Assembly (NCBI GenBank): GCA_033032175.1
Contig: CM065323.1
Location: forward strand, 13,392,001 to 13,456,000
Source: Saturnia japonica
Taxonomy: Eukaryota > Arthropoda > Insecta > Lepidoptera > Saturniidae
Length of the DNA: 64,000 nt
Direction: 5' to 3'
Part shown: positions 11,356-22,540 of the stretch, piece by piece
Position numbering within the stretch: position 1 is the stretch's first letter
Layout: each line of letters begins with the position of its first letter
The notes under the pieces: model-generated
What the model saw: only the letters and a program-made list of their open reading frames with translations
Told to the model about the DNA's origin: nothing
Databases searched by the model: none
Made by a program: the position numbers and the translations under genes

Positions 11356-11433
11356 GAATGTTCGAGAAAGTTGTAGAAATATCTGGAATGATCTAGAAAG
11401 TTCTAAAAATTATTGGATTGATCTGGAAAGTTC
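11356..11433. promoter_or_regulatory. 5-bp-phased heat-shock-element-like array
   Basis: Reading from 11356, units sit every 5 bases: GAA 11356, TTC 11361, GAA 11366, TTg 11371, GAA 11376, atc 11381, GAA 11386, atc 11391, GAA 11396, TTC 11401; then GAA 11426 and TTC 11431. Alternating nGAAn units on a 5-base step are the binding site of heat shock factor trimers. No promoter or gene is obvious next to it. Confidence 0.6.
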
Positions 11434-11449
11434 CAAAATGTTTCTTTTT

Positions 11450-12560
11450 TTTTATACTCCAACATTTGTTTCTGATTACCTGTTAATGTATTAGAATCTT
11501 TTTTTAACATATATTAAATAATTATTCCAGTTGGGCTCCAAATATCAATCACTTCTTTACTAACGTAAATAGCACTTTCATGGATACATTTAAAAAAATA
11601 TAAATATTTATGAAAAAATAAGCTCGTAACTTGTTGGTTACATGGTAGTTTACGACAATTGAGTTTGCTACTACAAAGATCAATCAAATATACTATTTTG
11701 TTTTTATCTGATATTATTACACAAATTAAAAAAATGGTCGTATTAATTTTAATGACTGATTGCTGTTACTTATTTAAATTTGCATTTTTTTTTTATAACC
11801 TAGAATCGAGGTGCAAATGATTCAGAATGAAATTTGTTATAATGCGAAGTTATTATAACTTAAAATTAAGTACAAACTACCAACTTTATGAAAATTACTG
11901 TATTAATTTAAGTCCAAAGAAATAAACAAATAGAATCAAACATATTTTCAAGATATCAATTTTTTTGTTTAACGAAGAAACTTTTTAGAAGTACTCACTA
12001 AAAAAAATAATATTCTGGCGCAGTCTAATATATATACTTATAAATTCGTTTATTTTAATAAAATACACTACAATAATCTTAACCTCATAACAGGCCCAAC
12101 TCACTTTTTTTCTGTCATTTTTTTAACCAAAGATCATAGACGTTGCTTTTACAGTTTAGTGTTTCCAGGTTTTGAATTGTAAATACCTAATAGCTTTAAC
12201 TATTCCCACATATATATATCAACTAAATACAGACTGGGAACCATGTCCCATAAAAATTATTTACAATAATCATAAAATAACAGGTGGAAAAACGCCAACA
12301 GAAAAAAATGTCGGGAGAGAATGACGACATGTTGACTCTTCAAGAGATCGAGCGGAAAAGATACTACCAACTTCCGGAATAGGGAGGCGACTTTTTGGTC
12401 CTATTCATCTCTATGCGCAAGGGAGTGAGTTGAAGCTTCGAATCGATTAATTGTATTTTTTATTATTCTCGATATCCGAGGGAAGGCGAAAGTTGTCTTA
12501 GCAATTTATATTATCTATGAATTATTTTATATTTTTACATCTCTTGTGAAACGCACACGA
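11450..12560. other. AT-rich stretch, no gene seen
   Basis: A 24-codon ATG frame at about 12307-12381 (MSGENDDMLTLQEIERKRYY) is the only protein-like fragment; it has no clear partner exon. Confidence 0.35.
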
Positions 12561-12576
12561 AATCTCACGTGACATG

Positions 12577-12830
12577 CTCTTCTATTATTTTGTACACTGT
12601 ACTCAGATGTACGCCGGAAGTTTCAGCGATTTTCATAGCGACGTCGTTACTATAAATTAATTGATTTTTCGGACATATTTCTTCTACCAGTTTATAAATA
12701 TTTTAGATTTAAAAAAAATCTGATGAAGTTAGTTACGATTTTCTTGCTCGTTTCTTCTTAGGAGAAGGAAATATCTGCACCCCACTCAGTCCGCGTAACG
12801 AGTCTTCATGGTCACTCATGGTCATCAATA
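12577..12830 (-). pseudogene. Decayed HTH transposase N-terminal fragment
   Basis: On the minus strand, about 12828-12770 reads MTMSDHEDSLRGLSGVQIF then a basic PKKKRARK run. About 12695-12577 reads VEEICPKNQLIYSNDVAMK and IAETSGVHLSTVYKIIEE, a clear helix-turn-helix. This layout resembles the start of a Tc1/mariner-like insect transposase. No catalytic domain follows, so it is a remnant. Confidence 0.4.
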
Positions 12831-13359
12831 AGAAAATTCAATAATAAAAACTTAACAACAATACTTAACAAACGAGTAAATAATTCAAAATTGAGGAAAC
12901 GCAATTATTATATTAACTATCAATAGTTTCAAGAAAAAAGGAAAAATTCATTCTGTGGCTAATAATTTTCGAAACAACCTAGTTATCTATTATATTGATT
13001 AAAATATATAAACAGACATGTCGGTAACTAGTTTCCTGTCCGCAGATTCGCTCGTGTAAACTATCAGATTTACAACAGGAAATTTATTTTTGTTTCATCA
13101 CTAATTTATAGGTTTATAAAACAAGTAAAATATATTACTTAATATTTCACTTCAACATACTCCTTATTTTTGCTTGCTTTTATTCCAGCATCACAATCTA
13201 GTAATGAAATTAGAAACTTACGAGTAAACAGTAAACAGAACAAATTATTCGAGATTCCAGTGGTGACGATTCTTGGGAAGTTCTGGCTCATGGAATCTCC
13301 ATAATTTCAGCCACGCTGTTTAATTTTGTTTGTAGTGGTAACCCTGGAATAAATATTGT

Positions 13360-14109
13360 TACACCCGTGGGTATTAAAAATGCCGATGATTGACGTGAAG
13401 AGAATTTATTTTAATTCCACACGGTTACAAATTACACGAATTTACAACACTGTTATTTATTACACTGTGGTTTCGCTTTCTTTTATCGCTTTGTAATTCA
13501 AAACTGAAATGCCTCGGTGCCGCGCCTGAGTCGCTTATATACTTACACTAAACGACCGCAGGAACATCGTGATGCGTCGCGACTTTTCATTGATGTTTAC
13601 TTTCAATGCCTACTCGATGACGTAATCGAGGCGATAAGCCTTAGACATGTGTGAGTAAACTGCGATATTATATTATACATGAAATTATATTGTTTAACGC
13701 CGTGAGGCGGGAAGCGAGGAAAGTATAACTACTGTTCAAGTGAGACAGATTTATTTGGTAGACAGAGAGAGATACAATTTCGATGCGCAGTACTAATCCG
13801 GTGTATCCCAACGTAGGTGGAAGTACACAAGCACAGCACTGAATAACTAATACTACGACACTAAAACGTCTCAAGAAGGGTGAAAGCGCATAGCGTGCGT
13901 GGTAATAGGCCCTAGCAGGTATCCTAGGAATGCTCGATCACTTTTGGCACAGTTGCTCAGGTCACTATTTTATGTCGACATAACGATAGCGCGATCTAAT
14001 CTACTAGTAGCGCCATCTCTTGGTGACTAGGCGATATTTCAATCTTTACGAGATGCAGAAAACGTATAGTGACATCTAGTGATGAATATTAAATGTTGGT
14101 GGCGTTACA
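13360..14109 (-). mobile_element. Solo LTR, about 750 bp
   Basis: On the minus strand it starts TGTAACGCC at 14109 and ends ..GGTGTA at 13360. ATTGT lies on both sides (13355-13359 and 14110-14114). Inside is a promoter layout typical of an LTR: TATATAAG at about 13543-13536, a TCAGT initiator about 34 bases downstream, then AATAAA signals before the end. Flanks show no primer binding site or polypurine tract, so the internal part was probably lost by LTR recombination. Confidence 0.55.
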
Positions 14110-14267
14110 ATTGTTAATTAAAAAAGGCAACTTTTTATGTTGTCATCTATTAAGAATATAACTTATCAAAATTCGATGTAGGAATTGCATTTCTTGTTAG
14201 TTGCTTGCTTACTGGGTAAACGATAGCATTGCTCAAAGCATCTGGAACATAATCGAACTTGGTTAAT

Positions 14268-15057
14268 AATATATTAATAAAATAAAATGAAAGTAAAACA
14301 TAAAAAGGTAAAATAATAATAAATAAATATTATAGTTCTCCCTTTACTTGAGTGTCTTGTTTCGGTACAGATTTCCATGACTTAAATCTTTTCATATGTT
14401 GCCATTGTGGCTTGGGCCTGTAATTATTTATACAAAATATAAAAATCATATACGTCATAAGCCATTAATTATTTTTTTCTTTCTGCCTGTTTGTATGTCC
14501 GGATATAACTGAAAACGGCTTGATCGATTCTCATATTTGCCTTGATAACGCTATTTGAAGTTTATAACGTCTTGATGAAAACTTTCTCCTTGTTCTTCTA
14601 AATGCGCGCCCATGTCGTTTTTAAATTTACCTTTGTCATCAATGTAGCATACGTATTTTCATTATATATTAATAAAATAATATGAAAGTAAAACATAAAA
14701 AGGTAAAATAATAATAAATAAATATTATAGTTCTCCCTTTACTTGAGTGTCTTGTTTCGGTACAGATTTCCATGACTTAAATCTTTTCATATGTTGCCAT
14801 TGTGGCTTGGGCCTGTAATTATTTATACAAAACATAAAAATCATATACGTCATAAGCCATTAATTATTTTTTTCTTTCTGCCTGTTTGTATGTCCGGATA
14901 TAACTGAAAACGGCTTGATCGATTCTCATATTTGCCTTGATAACGCTATTTGAAGTTTATAACGTCTTGATGAAAACTTTCTCCTTGTTCTTCTAAATGC
15001 GCGCCCATGTCGTTTTTAAATTTACCTTTGTCATCAATGTAGCATACGTATTTTCAT
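14268..15057 (-). repeat. 395-bp tandem duplication of a decayed gene fragment
   Basis: Copy 1 is about 14268-14662 and copy 2 about 14663-15057, with a 395-base period and only a few differences. Each unit keeps protein-like minus-strand text: DDKGKFKNDMGAHLEEQGE then SFHQDVINFK, a stop, RYQGKYENR, and later PKPQWQHMKRFKSWKSV. I have met the EEQGExFHQD and RYQG motifs in uncharacterised multicopy insect proteins. Both copies are broken. Confidence 0.75.
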
Positions 15058-16287
15058 TAATAATCGCGGCAACAGCCCAAGCCGAGGTCCGGCCACTTTG
15101 GCACTTATGTAGTTCTCTAACAATTTTTCCACAAGCACTTTGTTATTTTCGACTTTGTTTTTGAACCTATTTTTTTTAAATATTAATAATTAATTTTATT
15201 TCAATATAATTACAATTATACATAATTAATTGTAACTATTATTAAAAAACCGGAGCTTAGATAAGGATTACCTGTTGTTATTAATTATAAAGAAAATTAT
15301 ACAAAATATTATAATTTCCAAACTGCAAATAAAATTTTTCAAAAATTTGTACAGTGCCACATAATGAATGACTCATTGCTCATTGATAGTGTTATCCGAT
15401 TAAATTAAGTGTATCGATAGAAACGGAAGAAAGAAACGACAACACAAATCGCGACGTATTGGAACGAGATAGACTGTCTACGCACAGTGTACACAGACAC
15501 GAGAGGCATGTGGTTTTAAGGGAGGAATTGAGGAAAGCACAGAGTCTGTTGTTTCTGAATCCAAGACTTCTTCCAAGAAGACAGCGAAAATAAATTCACA
15601 AAATTACCCTAAATCGTGTATTGGAAATCAACAGCTTAGTGTTTGACAGTGCTCATAACTATCGATTAATTGATGCTTTACAACACTAGTGTAGATTACT
15701 TACGGAATAAATTTAAAGTTGTATTTGTTTCTGCAATCCAACTCGTGAAACAGGCAGTAAAAGAGCAAGATAGTGGGCATTAATTTTACGTCCTTATGAA
15801 ATATGGACAAGAAAACCCAAAGCTCTGCAGTTCTAAATAAAAATATCGACACGTCACATGTATAGTTCTTTAATAAACAAATATTGTTCTAAAAATACAA
15901 CATGAACAAGCAGAATTTAGCATGTTTCTCAAATAAATTAGCAGATTTTAGCATAGCGGCTAGCATATCATTCAATTTTAATCTGGTCACGCTGGAAGTA
16001 AGGTGAGTTAGGATACGACTGTAGGTAAGGTAACATATTCCTGGGTGAATATTATAGTTGTAGGTAGGTATTAGAAATTATAGAACAAGTTATAAGAATA
16101 ATAGTAAATGAATCAAGTTATATTATCATAATAAGCCTAATAATTCAGAATAATTACAATTTGATAACTTACATAACAAAATTTTTAAAACAAATTTACA
16201 TAATTCAATAACTTAATCTATAAAATTTTATCTAATCACAACCAAGATTAAAAGAACAATATGAAAGTATGTCTGGTTTATATTTAT
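15058..16287. other. Mostly non-coding; one possible coding scrap
   Basis: 15060-15165 reads on the minus strand as VENNKVLVEKLLENY..AKVAGPRLGLLP, which may extend the duplicated gene fragment. The rest is AT-rich and I see no gene. The 3' UTR of the following LINE probably covers the last few hundred bases. Confidence 0.35.
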
Positions 16288-17625
16288 TCATTTATTTCTA
16301 TTTTTAGCGACTCTTACAATTTTTTCAAGGATACTCAGAAAATGCCCTCTTATGTAATCATCCACCGTCAAGGTATGCAGCATGACCCTCTCTATCCTGC
16401 AACCTAGCCTGGACTCAAGGTCAAACCTGGACGAGCCGAAACGCGGACAATCTATAATGAGATGAAAGATTGTCTCGGCCGTATCCGGGTCGCATTCACA
16501 CGCGGGGCTGTCCTTGATCTTGAAGCGGTACAGGTACGCCGCAAATCCCCCATGGCCCGTAAGGGCTTGGACATGGGCAGGTAACAGATCGGCCTTCCTC
16601 AACACCCGGTGGGCATCCGCCACCTTCAGGAAGAAAGCCCGCGTCACCCCACCCGTGTCTGAGGACTCGTAGCGCGCCTGCCACTTAAGGACAGTCTCCT
16701 CTCGTATGATTTTCTTTGCATATGACACCGGATACTGATCGTGGTCGGCCGCGGTCTTCTTGTGGGCGGCCCTCTTCGCCAACACATCAGCACGTTCGTT
16801 TCCGACCGTGCCGACGTGGGCACGCACCCAGTACAAGTGCAACACACGCCCCTCCGCTCTTATAGCTCGAATTTCCGTCTGCGTCGCGAGAGCCAGACGG
16901 TGGGGCGGGACTTGGTTAGCCAGCATCTCCAGCGACGACTTAGAGTCACTGTAAATACTGACCTCCCTGTCACCAGCCTTATGGACCATCTGTACCGCTT
17001 TGTGCAACGCATACAGTTCGGCTTGAAAAACAGAGCAGAAGGACTCTAGGCGAAACGTGGAGAACCTGGTCTCACGTCCTTCCTTAAACCAAGTCACAGC
17101 GGCTCCCACTCCACCGTCGATCTTACTGCCGTCGGTGAAGATCCCGGAGCCGCCGGACTCAGGGAGAACTTCCAGGCTCTCGTACGCTTCACCAACACAA
17201 TGTACTGGATGCGGATAGTCGGCGAAGCTTACCGGCCGCTCCAACACACGGTCAACCACAATCTCGTCCAGTCCTACTCCTTTCTTTGCACAGTATAGTC
17301 TGTACACCTCTTGGGCGCGGAGGTCAAGCGAAAGCAAGTCTGCCAGAACCAATGCTGATGTCCAAGACACGGTCCTATACGCCCTACTGATCTTTAACGC
17401 GAAACCCCTCTGCAGGGAGTTTAGTCTGTTCCTAATCGAGATCTTCCCTGCAGAGGGGCCCCACACATTGGCGGCATATAGAACAATTGGTTCCATTACA
17501 GCGCTATAAATCGTCCTGATAATCTCCGGGTTCAGGCCCCAGCTCACCGTAGCTGCACATGCCAGCTGCTTATAGATGTCTGCCGCCTTCTTACAGGCAA
17601 CAGCGACGTGTGCCTCAAAGGTGAG
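16288..17625 (-). pseudogene. LINE ORF2, 3' half: RT thumb, RNase H, Cys-His tail
   Basis: In frame with the 5' half after one TAG. It starts LTFEAHVAVACKKAADIYKQ, the part that normally follows the RT palm. Next comes AVMEPIVLYAANVWGP, then RNase H: IFTDGSK (first Asp), FQAELYAL (Glu), IYSDSKSS (Asp), and the closing GNERADVLAKRA. The tail has CECDPDTAETIFHLIIDC, a Cys-His motif found at the end of many R1-like ORF2 proteins. RNase H would remove the RNA strand during cDNA synthesis. No YADD box exists anywhere in ORF2. Confidence 0.85.
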
Positions 17626-19221
17626 CTAACTGTCCAAAATCAGGACCAGCAGGCGGAACTCCTCCGTACATATGTCAGCCGTGAAACCATCCCCCCCAGG
17701 AGCTTTTCGCGGGTGAATCTCTTTACACACCCGCTCTATCTCCTCCTGGGTAAAGGGTGGGTCCGCAGCCGACAGTCCCCGTGGCCAGCCGGGGAGGCGT
17801 CCCTCAGTCGCTGTCCTAATTGCCCTCTGAGCTTCGGTATCCGCGCCCACATCATCTGCTGGGAACAGCGTACTGGCGAGGAGGTCGGCAGACCCCTGCG
17901 GGTTTAAAATAGCTCCGCACGGGCCCGCCAAAAGGACCTCCTCCCGCCTCCCCTCAGTCCTCCGCAAGACTCTGTAGACGCCGTCCCACATGCTCTCGTA
18001 CTCCTGCGTCGAACAAAACTCCTTCCAACTCCTGGTTTGAGCGCTCGCTACCTCTCTCTTGAAGTCCTCAAGGGCATCAAAATAGTCGGCAACAACGTAA
18101 GGCCTCCGGCGAGGGGCGGCGCAACGGATCCTCCTCTTCCTCCGCGCAACCTCCCGTTTGAGAGCATCCAAGTCCCCCGTCCACCAGGGGGGGCGAGCCA
18201 CCCTTTTCACCCCACCTACCTTCGGGATCACCTGATCACAGGTGTCCTTGATGCAGGAGAGGTATTCAGACACGGCTGACTTTAGATCCCCAATGTCGGC
18301 TACACACTCTACCCTTCCAGCCGTCAGGCCCTTCTCGGACAGTCTCTCCTGTAGAGTTGACGAGAACTCCGACCATTTCACCTTCTTGGTATTATAGATC
18401 CGGGTTGTGGACGGTTTAAAGCATTGAAGCTTCCCATCCACCCGGATCGAGAAGGTGATAGCGTTGTGGTCTGAAGTTATTAAGTTCTCGTCAACTTTCC
18501 AATCATCGATCCTGCCAAGAAGGGTGGGGCTGCAGACTGTAACGTCTACAATGCTTGTACACAAGCTGCCCCCCCTGACGACCTGAAAGGTAGGTTTTTC
18601 GCCCACATTAAGGATCTCCAGCCCCGCCGCGTCTAGAAAAGAGCAGTAGGCCTCCCCCCGATGGTCGAAGGTACGACACCCCCACAATACGCTTTTGGCA
18701 TTAACGTCGCCGCCGACTACCAGGTTCTGTACCCCTAATTTGGCACAGACTCCCTCGAGTTTTTCAATGTACGGCTCAATAGGCTTGCTAGGCTCGAAGT
18801 AGACGGAGATCACCCCTAGCGATAGGTTGCCCGCTTGCAGGGTCACGGCAGCAATATTGTCGTCTATAAGTTGGGGATTGACGGTTACCCTAACCTTATC
18901 CCCAAACAGGACAACTGCTGCCTTCACGGGCCTGGCTCCGCTCGTGTTCGGGTTCTGCTTCACTCGCCCGGTCGTGCCTGTATAAGGCTCTTGGACCAGG
19001 GCGATAGCAGCCTCCCCACGAGAGGCCCAGCACTGTAGCTCCGCCAGGGCCAATTTCGACCTCTGCAGATTGGCCTGCACTACCGCTATCCGGGGCGACT
19101 CCGTGACCCGCTCAGTAGCATCCGAGATGTTATTCGGTGAGGTGCCCTTAACAGTATGCCACCCGGGATCTGGCAATGGAGTCCCACTTCTGCATCTCTG
19201 GACACTCTCTGTCCAATGCAC
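17626..19221 (-). pseudogene. LINE ORF2, 5' half: AP-type endonuclease
   Basis: Residues about 45-255 form an APE-like endonuclease: VVQANLQRSKLALAEL, QEPY near residue 76, VGGDVNAKSVLWG near 168, and SDHNAI near 247, the catalytic His region. This enzyme nicks the target to prime reverse transcription. Then a basic linker (KREVARRKRRIR) and the first RT block: FTQEEIERVCKEIHPRKAPG and DGFTADIC. The frame then jumps to FRLLVLILDS and stops. The fingers and palm of RT are gone. Confidence 0.85.
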
Positions 19222-21102
19222 TGTGGTTTAACTCTGCCCGAGATCGGTGTGCCCTGTGGCAGTTGACACAGAGTGGTGCCTCCTTATTCGCCCGTCTCTC
19301 GCACTCCCCCCTACGGTGCTTACCGACGCAATGCGCGCACGCCTCCTCTTTCTCCGGGCACATCCTCCGACCGTGCCCGTAACCGAGGCACATCGAGCAC
19401 CGCGAAAGAGGGGACTGGTCCTGGACTGGGCGATACAGGAGGCCCACATGGACTCTCCCTGCGTCCTTTAAACGCTGCCACAATTTATGCCCAACCTTGA
19501 TCACCGGATGGCAATCCAACGAGTTGCGTGCCTTTTTACGATACCTCACCACCATAGTCTGTTCAGGTTTGGTGAGGCAATCGAAAACCAGTTTTTTTTG
19601 GGCCCTGAGTCCCTCCAGGATGTCGACATCCTTATATTCGGAGAGGACTCCTCTCACCTCCACCAGGGGGTTCCGGTTTTTCGGGGTCTACACAGTGAGG
19701 TCGGCGGAGGCGGTTCTCAACTGTCCTGCCAAGGTTTTGGCGTCGCCCTCCCCGTGACAGCGCAGAACCACCTTCTGATTCTTCGCTCTCCTCACTGCGT
19801 CAACCCTCACCCCTGTCTTCGTGGTGTCAGCGACGCGCTGGATCGTCCTGAGGACCGTGTCGCTGGTAGCCCGCGGGTCCTTGGACGACACAACCAGCGT
19901 CGCCGCAGGTGGAGGCCTTTTCGGCAGGGCCGAGACGTGGGCATATGTCTCCTCACGTCTCTGGGCACGCAACCGTTGCTGGGTATGCCCGGCCTCGTGT
20001 CCGGCAACGGCAGGGGGCCGTGCTCTACTCCCGGGACCCAGCTCCTCAGCCAACGATGGAAAATGCTGTGATGGTTGCGGTTGCGACGGTGCTACCACGA
20101 CTCCTATACCCATTTCTCTGATCTCGTGTAGCACCGTATCAATCTTTGCCGCAACCGGGGCCACTATCTCTCTGAGATTTGTATCAGGTTTTGTTACTGG
20201 CTCCTCCCTATTGGCAACCATCACTTTCTGCAAATTTTCTACCTGGCCCCGCAAGTGTGTGAGGTGGGCCCCGATCTCGGGGTCCCCACTATTTTGTGGT
20301 TGTGGCGGCATAGGCGGGATAACTATGCCAGCAGGTACTTTCTGTGGAAGCTGCAAGACTTCCTCCTCTACCCTGGATATAGTGCCCTGCAGTCTCTGAT
20401 TTCCCCCTAATATTTGTTCGAGTTCCCCTTTAGCTAATTTGCTGTGTTCGGGGAACTTTAGAGATGGGCGCCGGCGGAGGTCCTCGACCGCCTCGCGGAT
20501 TCCCCCCACGGCCTTCAACGGCTCTGCCACCTCGTAGTCCAACCACGAGCGCAGCAATTTAGTTTCACTTATCAGTTTATCAATTTAGCCTCGAGGCACT
20601 CGAAGACCTCCACCTTAATCTCTCTTTTTAAATTTCCAGACTGCTTCAGGGCAGCTTTCCCCGACTGGAAGAAGTCGTTGGCTCTAATGCTGGCTAGATC
20701 CATAGCCATCCCGGCCCTCTTCCTGTACGACGGCAGCATACTGACCCTAGGTCTAGCTGCCGTGTCAGCATCGGAGGACAAATCGCCCATGCCACCCTCC
20801 GAGCACGTCCCCAAATCTGATTCCATTATTACTGGCACTGAAAGCGCCGGTGTTGTTGTACCTGTTGGTGTCGGGGTTTGTTGTTCATTTACCGGGACTC
20901 CAGTCTGAGGCTTATTTATATCTTTCTGGTTATCACCTGGTGGTTGTTTTGCCACATTTGTTTTTCTTATGTGGTCCTTTGAGGCTTTTGTTAACACACT
21001 CTTCCGTAGTGCGTCTTCTGCCTCTCCACTTTTTCTTATTTTAATGGTTTTTGCTGGAGCCCGTTTCTGTGTCTCGCTGTCACTTTTGATTTGTTTTTCC
21101 AT
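19148..21102 (-). pseudogene. LINE ORF1, gag-like protein with CCHC fingers, two frameshifts
   Basis: Start ATG at 21102. Segment 21102-20572 is basic then serine/threonine/proline-rich and ends near KVEVFECLEAKL; segment 20557-19688 continues in another frame (WLDYEVAEPLKAVGGIREAV); segment 19663-19148 continues in a third step and carries Cys fingers: CSMCLGYGHGRRMC, CAHCVGKHRRGEC and CVNCHRAHRS. Such proteins coat LINE RNA and help target it. Frame changes occur near 20575 and 19690, each fixable in principle by a small indel, so these are likely decay. Confidence 0.8.
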
Positions 21103-22030
21103 ATTTACTATGGTTGTATATTAAAATCTGTATAAATAATTAATGTCAAAATATAATTAAAAAATTAAATGTCAATAATTAAATTTGTAAAATCAATTAA
21201 TAAAAATGTAAAATGTAAAAATCTAATATTAATCTAAAATAATAATCTCTCGAGGGTTCCCTACTATAAAACTACGTGTTAGTATTGTTAGTAAATATAG
21301 TCACTTAGCCTATGTTAGTGCTAGTATGGAAAGGAAAATAGAAAGTAAATTTTGATATAGAATACAAGTATAGAATTAATAAAAGACGTAACACCCTCGA
21401 GAAATGTCAAAAATATAAAATGTCATATGTAAAATTTTCCTATTATATGTATTGGTAGTTACTATAAAATTTTCGGAGTATGTGTATATATTTTTAGCTG
21501 ATAACTAATTAATTAAAATTATGTAGTCCCACTAATTTTCGGCCATGCAGAGAGTAGACCAACGTGCATCAATGTCCCTCACTCCCGGCTGCTCCACTTT
21601 TTCACCTCCAATTCCGTATGGGCCAGTTTGTAGTACTCGGCGCCCTCTTTCATCTGACATCCCTCTTGTATTTCTACGACGAAAGATGGCCGAGTATTGG
21701 CTGCGGGGAATTTTCCCCTCGTCGAGGGGGGGGGGGGTGGGGGGTGAGGGGGTAGGCGTGTAAGGGTCGTGGCCTAGGGCAGGGTAATGCCCTGGCCCAA
21801 GGTTCCGCCTCCGCGTGGCTCCTCCCAACACCGCAAGAATGTCACCGCCCCTAGTTGGTGGTCCGGTTGTTGTAAAGTCGGTGGTTATACTTTACCATGA
21901 TTTAACCGCACTAGAAAACCAGTCACTCCACTGTGCGGTTAAATGACCTTGTTTTCAACCGTGTTACTAAATAGTTCAACCGTTTTCACTTTAATCACCA
22001 CTGCAGGCCGCCGCACATCCCAATCGTGGG
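21103..22030 (-). repeat. 5' leader of the R1-like LINE
   Basis: AT-rich near 21103-21530, then GC-rich 21540-22030 with a long poly-G/GT block at 21727-21752. The GC-rich part resembles leader sequence that is often mispredicted as protein in lepidopteran genomes; on the minus strand it can be read PGHYPALGHDPYTPTPSPP. I treat it as non-coding. The element's true 5' end is not fixed. Confidence 0.5.
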
Positions 22031-22233
22031 TCGCATGAATTAAATATTTTAAAATTTTATTATAAATATATTTATGTTCTATTTAAAATTTATGTGTTTT
22101 ATTTTCATAAATATATATTGCTGATTATGAAATATTGTGGTATTATAATATACTTTTAAAATACTATGAATATTTAATATTATTTTTATTATATTATTAT
22201 TTATTTATGTCAAAATTTATTAATATTGAAGCT

Positions 22234-22540
22234 AGTTAAATTTCGGGAGCACTGCCGAGGGTTTTTAAAAAGTCTAAGACAAGACTGATTCTCAAGAAGC
22301 TTTATTAAGAATGCTTTTATTTGTTACAAATGTCTCTTTTATAAACTCTTATTCTATAAACACAAAGTGGGGCTGTTTACTATGAAATAATGAGAAATAT
22401 GTCGCAATACATTCAGTCAAAACACCAGGTGTCTATCAGTAGTTTGCAGACATAATATGGGTTAAAAACGTAACATCAGCATTTCTAACGTATGTACCAA
22501 TTAACAAGACGTAATAAGAGAGGGTACAGACTGCATAACT
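22234..22540 (-). repeat. Errantivirus 3' LTR
   Basis: Matches the 5' LTR base for base as far as I can read. The env stop at 22501-22503 lies inside it. Confidence 0.95.

Larger units (their letters stand above)
16288..22030 (-). mobile_element. R1-like LINE with RNase H, defective
   Basis: A long GC-richer block in AT-rich DNA. In minus-strand order: 5' leader (22030-21103), ORF1 gag with CCHC fingers (21102-19148), ORF2 with endonuclease (19221 on), a joined-up RT remnant, RNase H and a C-terminal Cys-His region (to 16288). ORF1 and ORF2 overlap by 74 bases in different frames, as in R1 and I-type elements. Two frameshifts in ORF1 and the loss of the RT core make it inactive. R1/I group by layout; finer placement needs a tree. 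Confidence 0.85.

Noticed and set aside
12307..12381. 24-codon frame MSGENDDMLTLQEIERKRYY
   Set aside because: Protein-like but very short, with no convincing partner exon or poly-A signal.
13668..13874. 68-codon minus-strand frame with a signal-peptide-like start
   Set aside because: It lies inside the solo LTR, has no family features, and overlaps U3 sequence.
21532..21831. 99-codon proline-rich minus-strand frame
   Set aside because: Matches the style of LINE leader sequence often mispredicted as protein; the poly-G tract makes the frame accidental.
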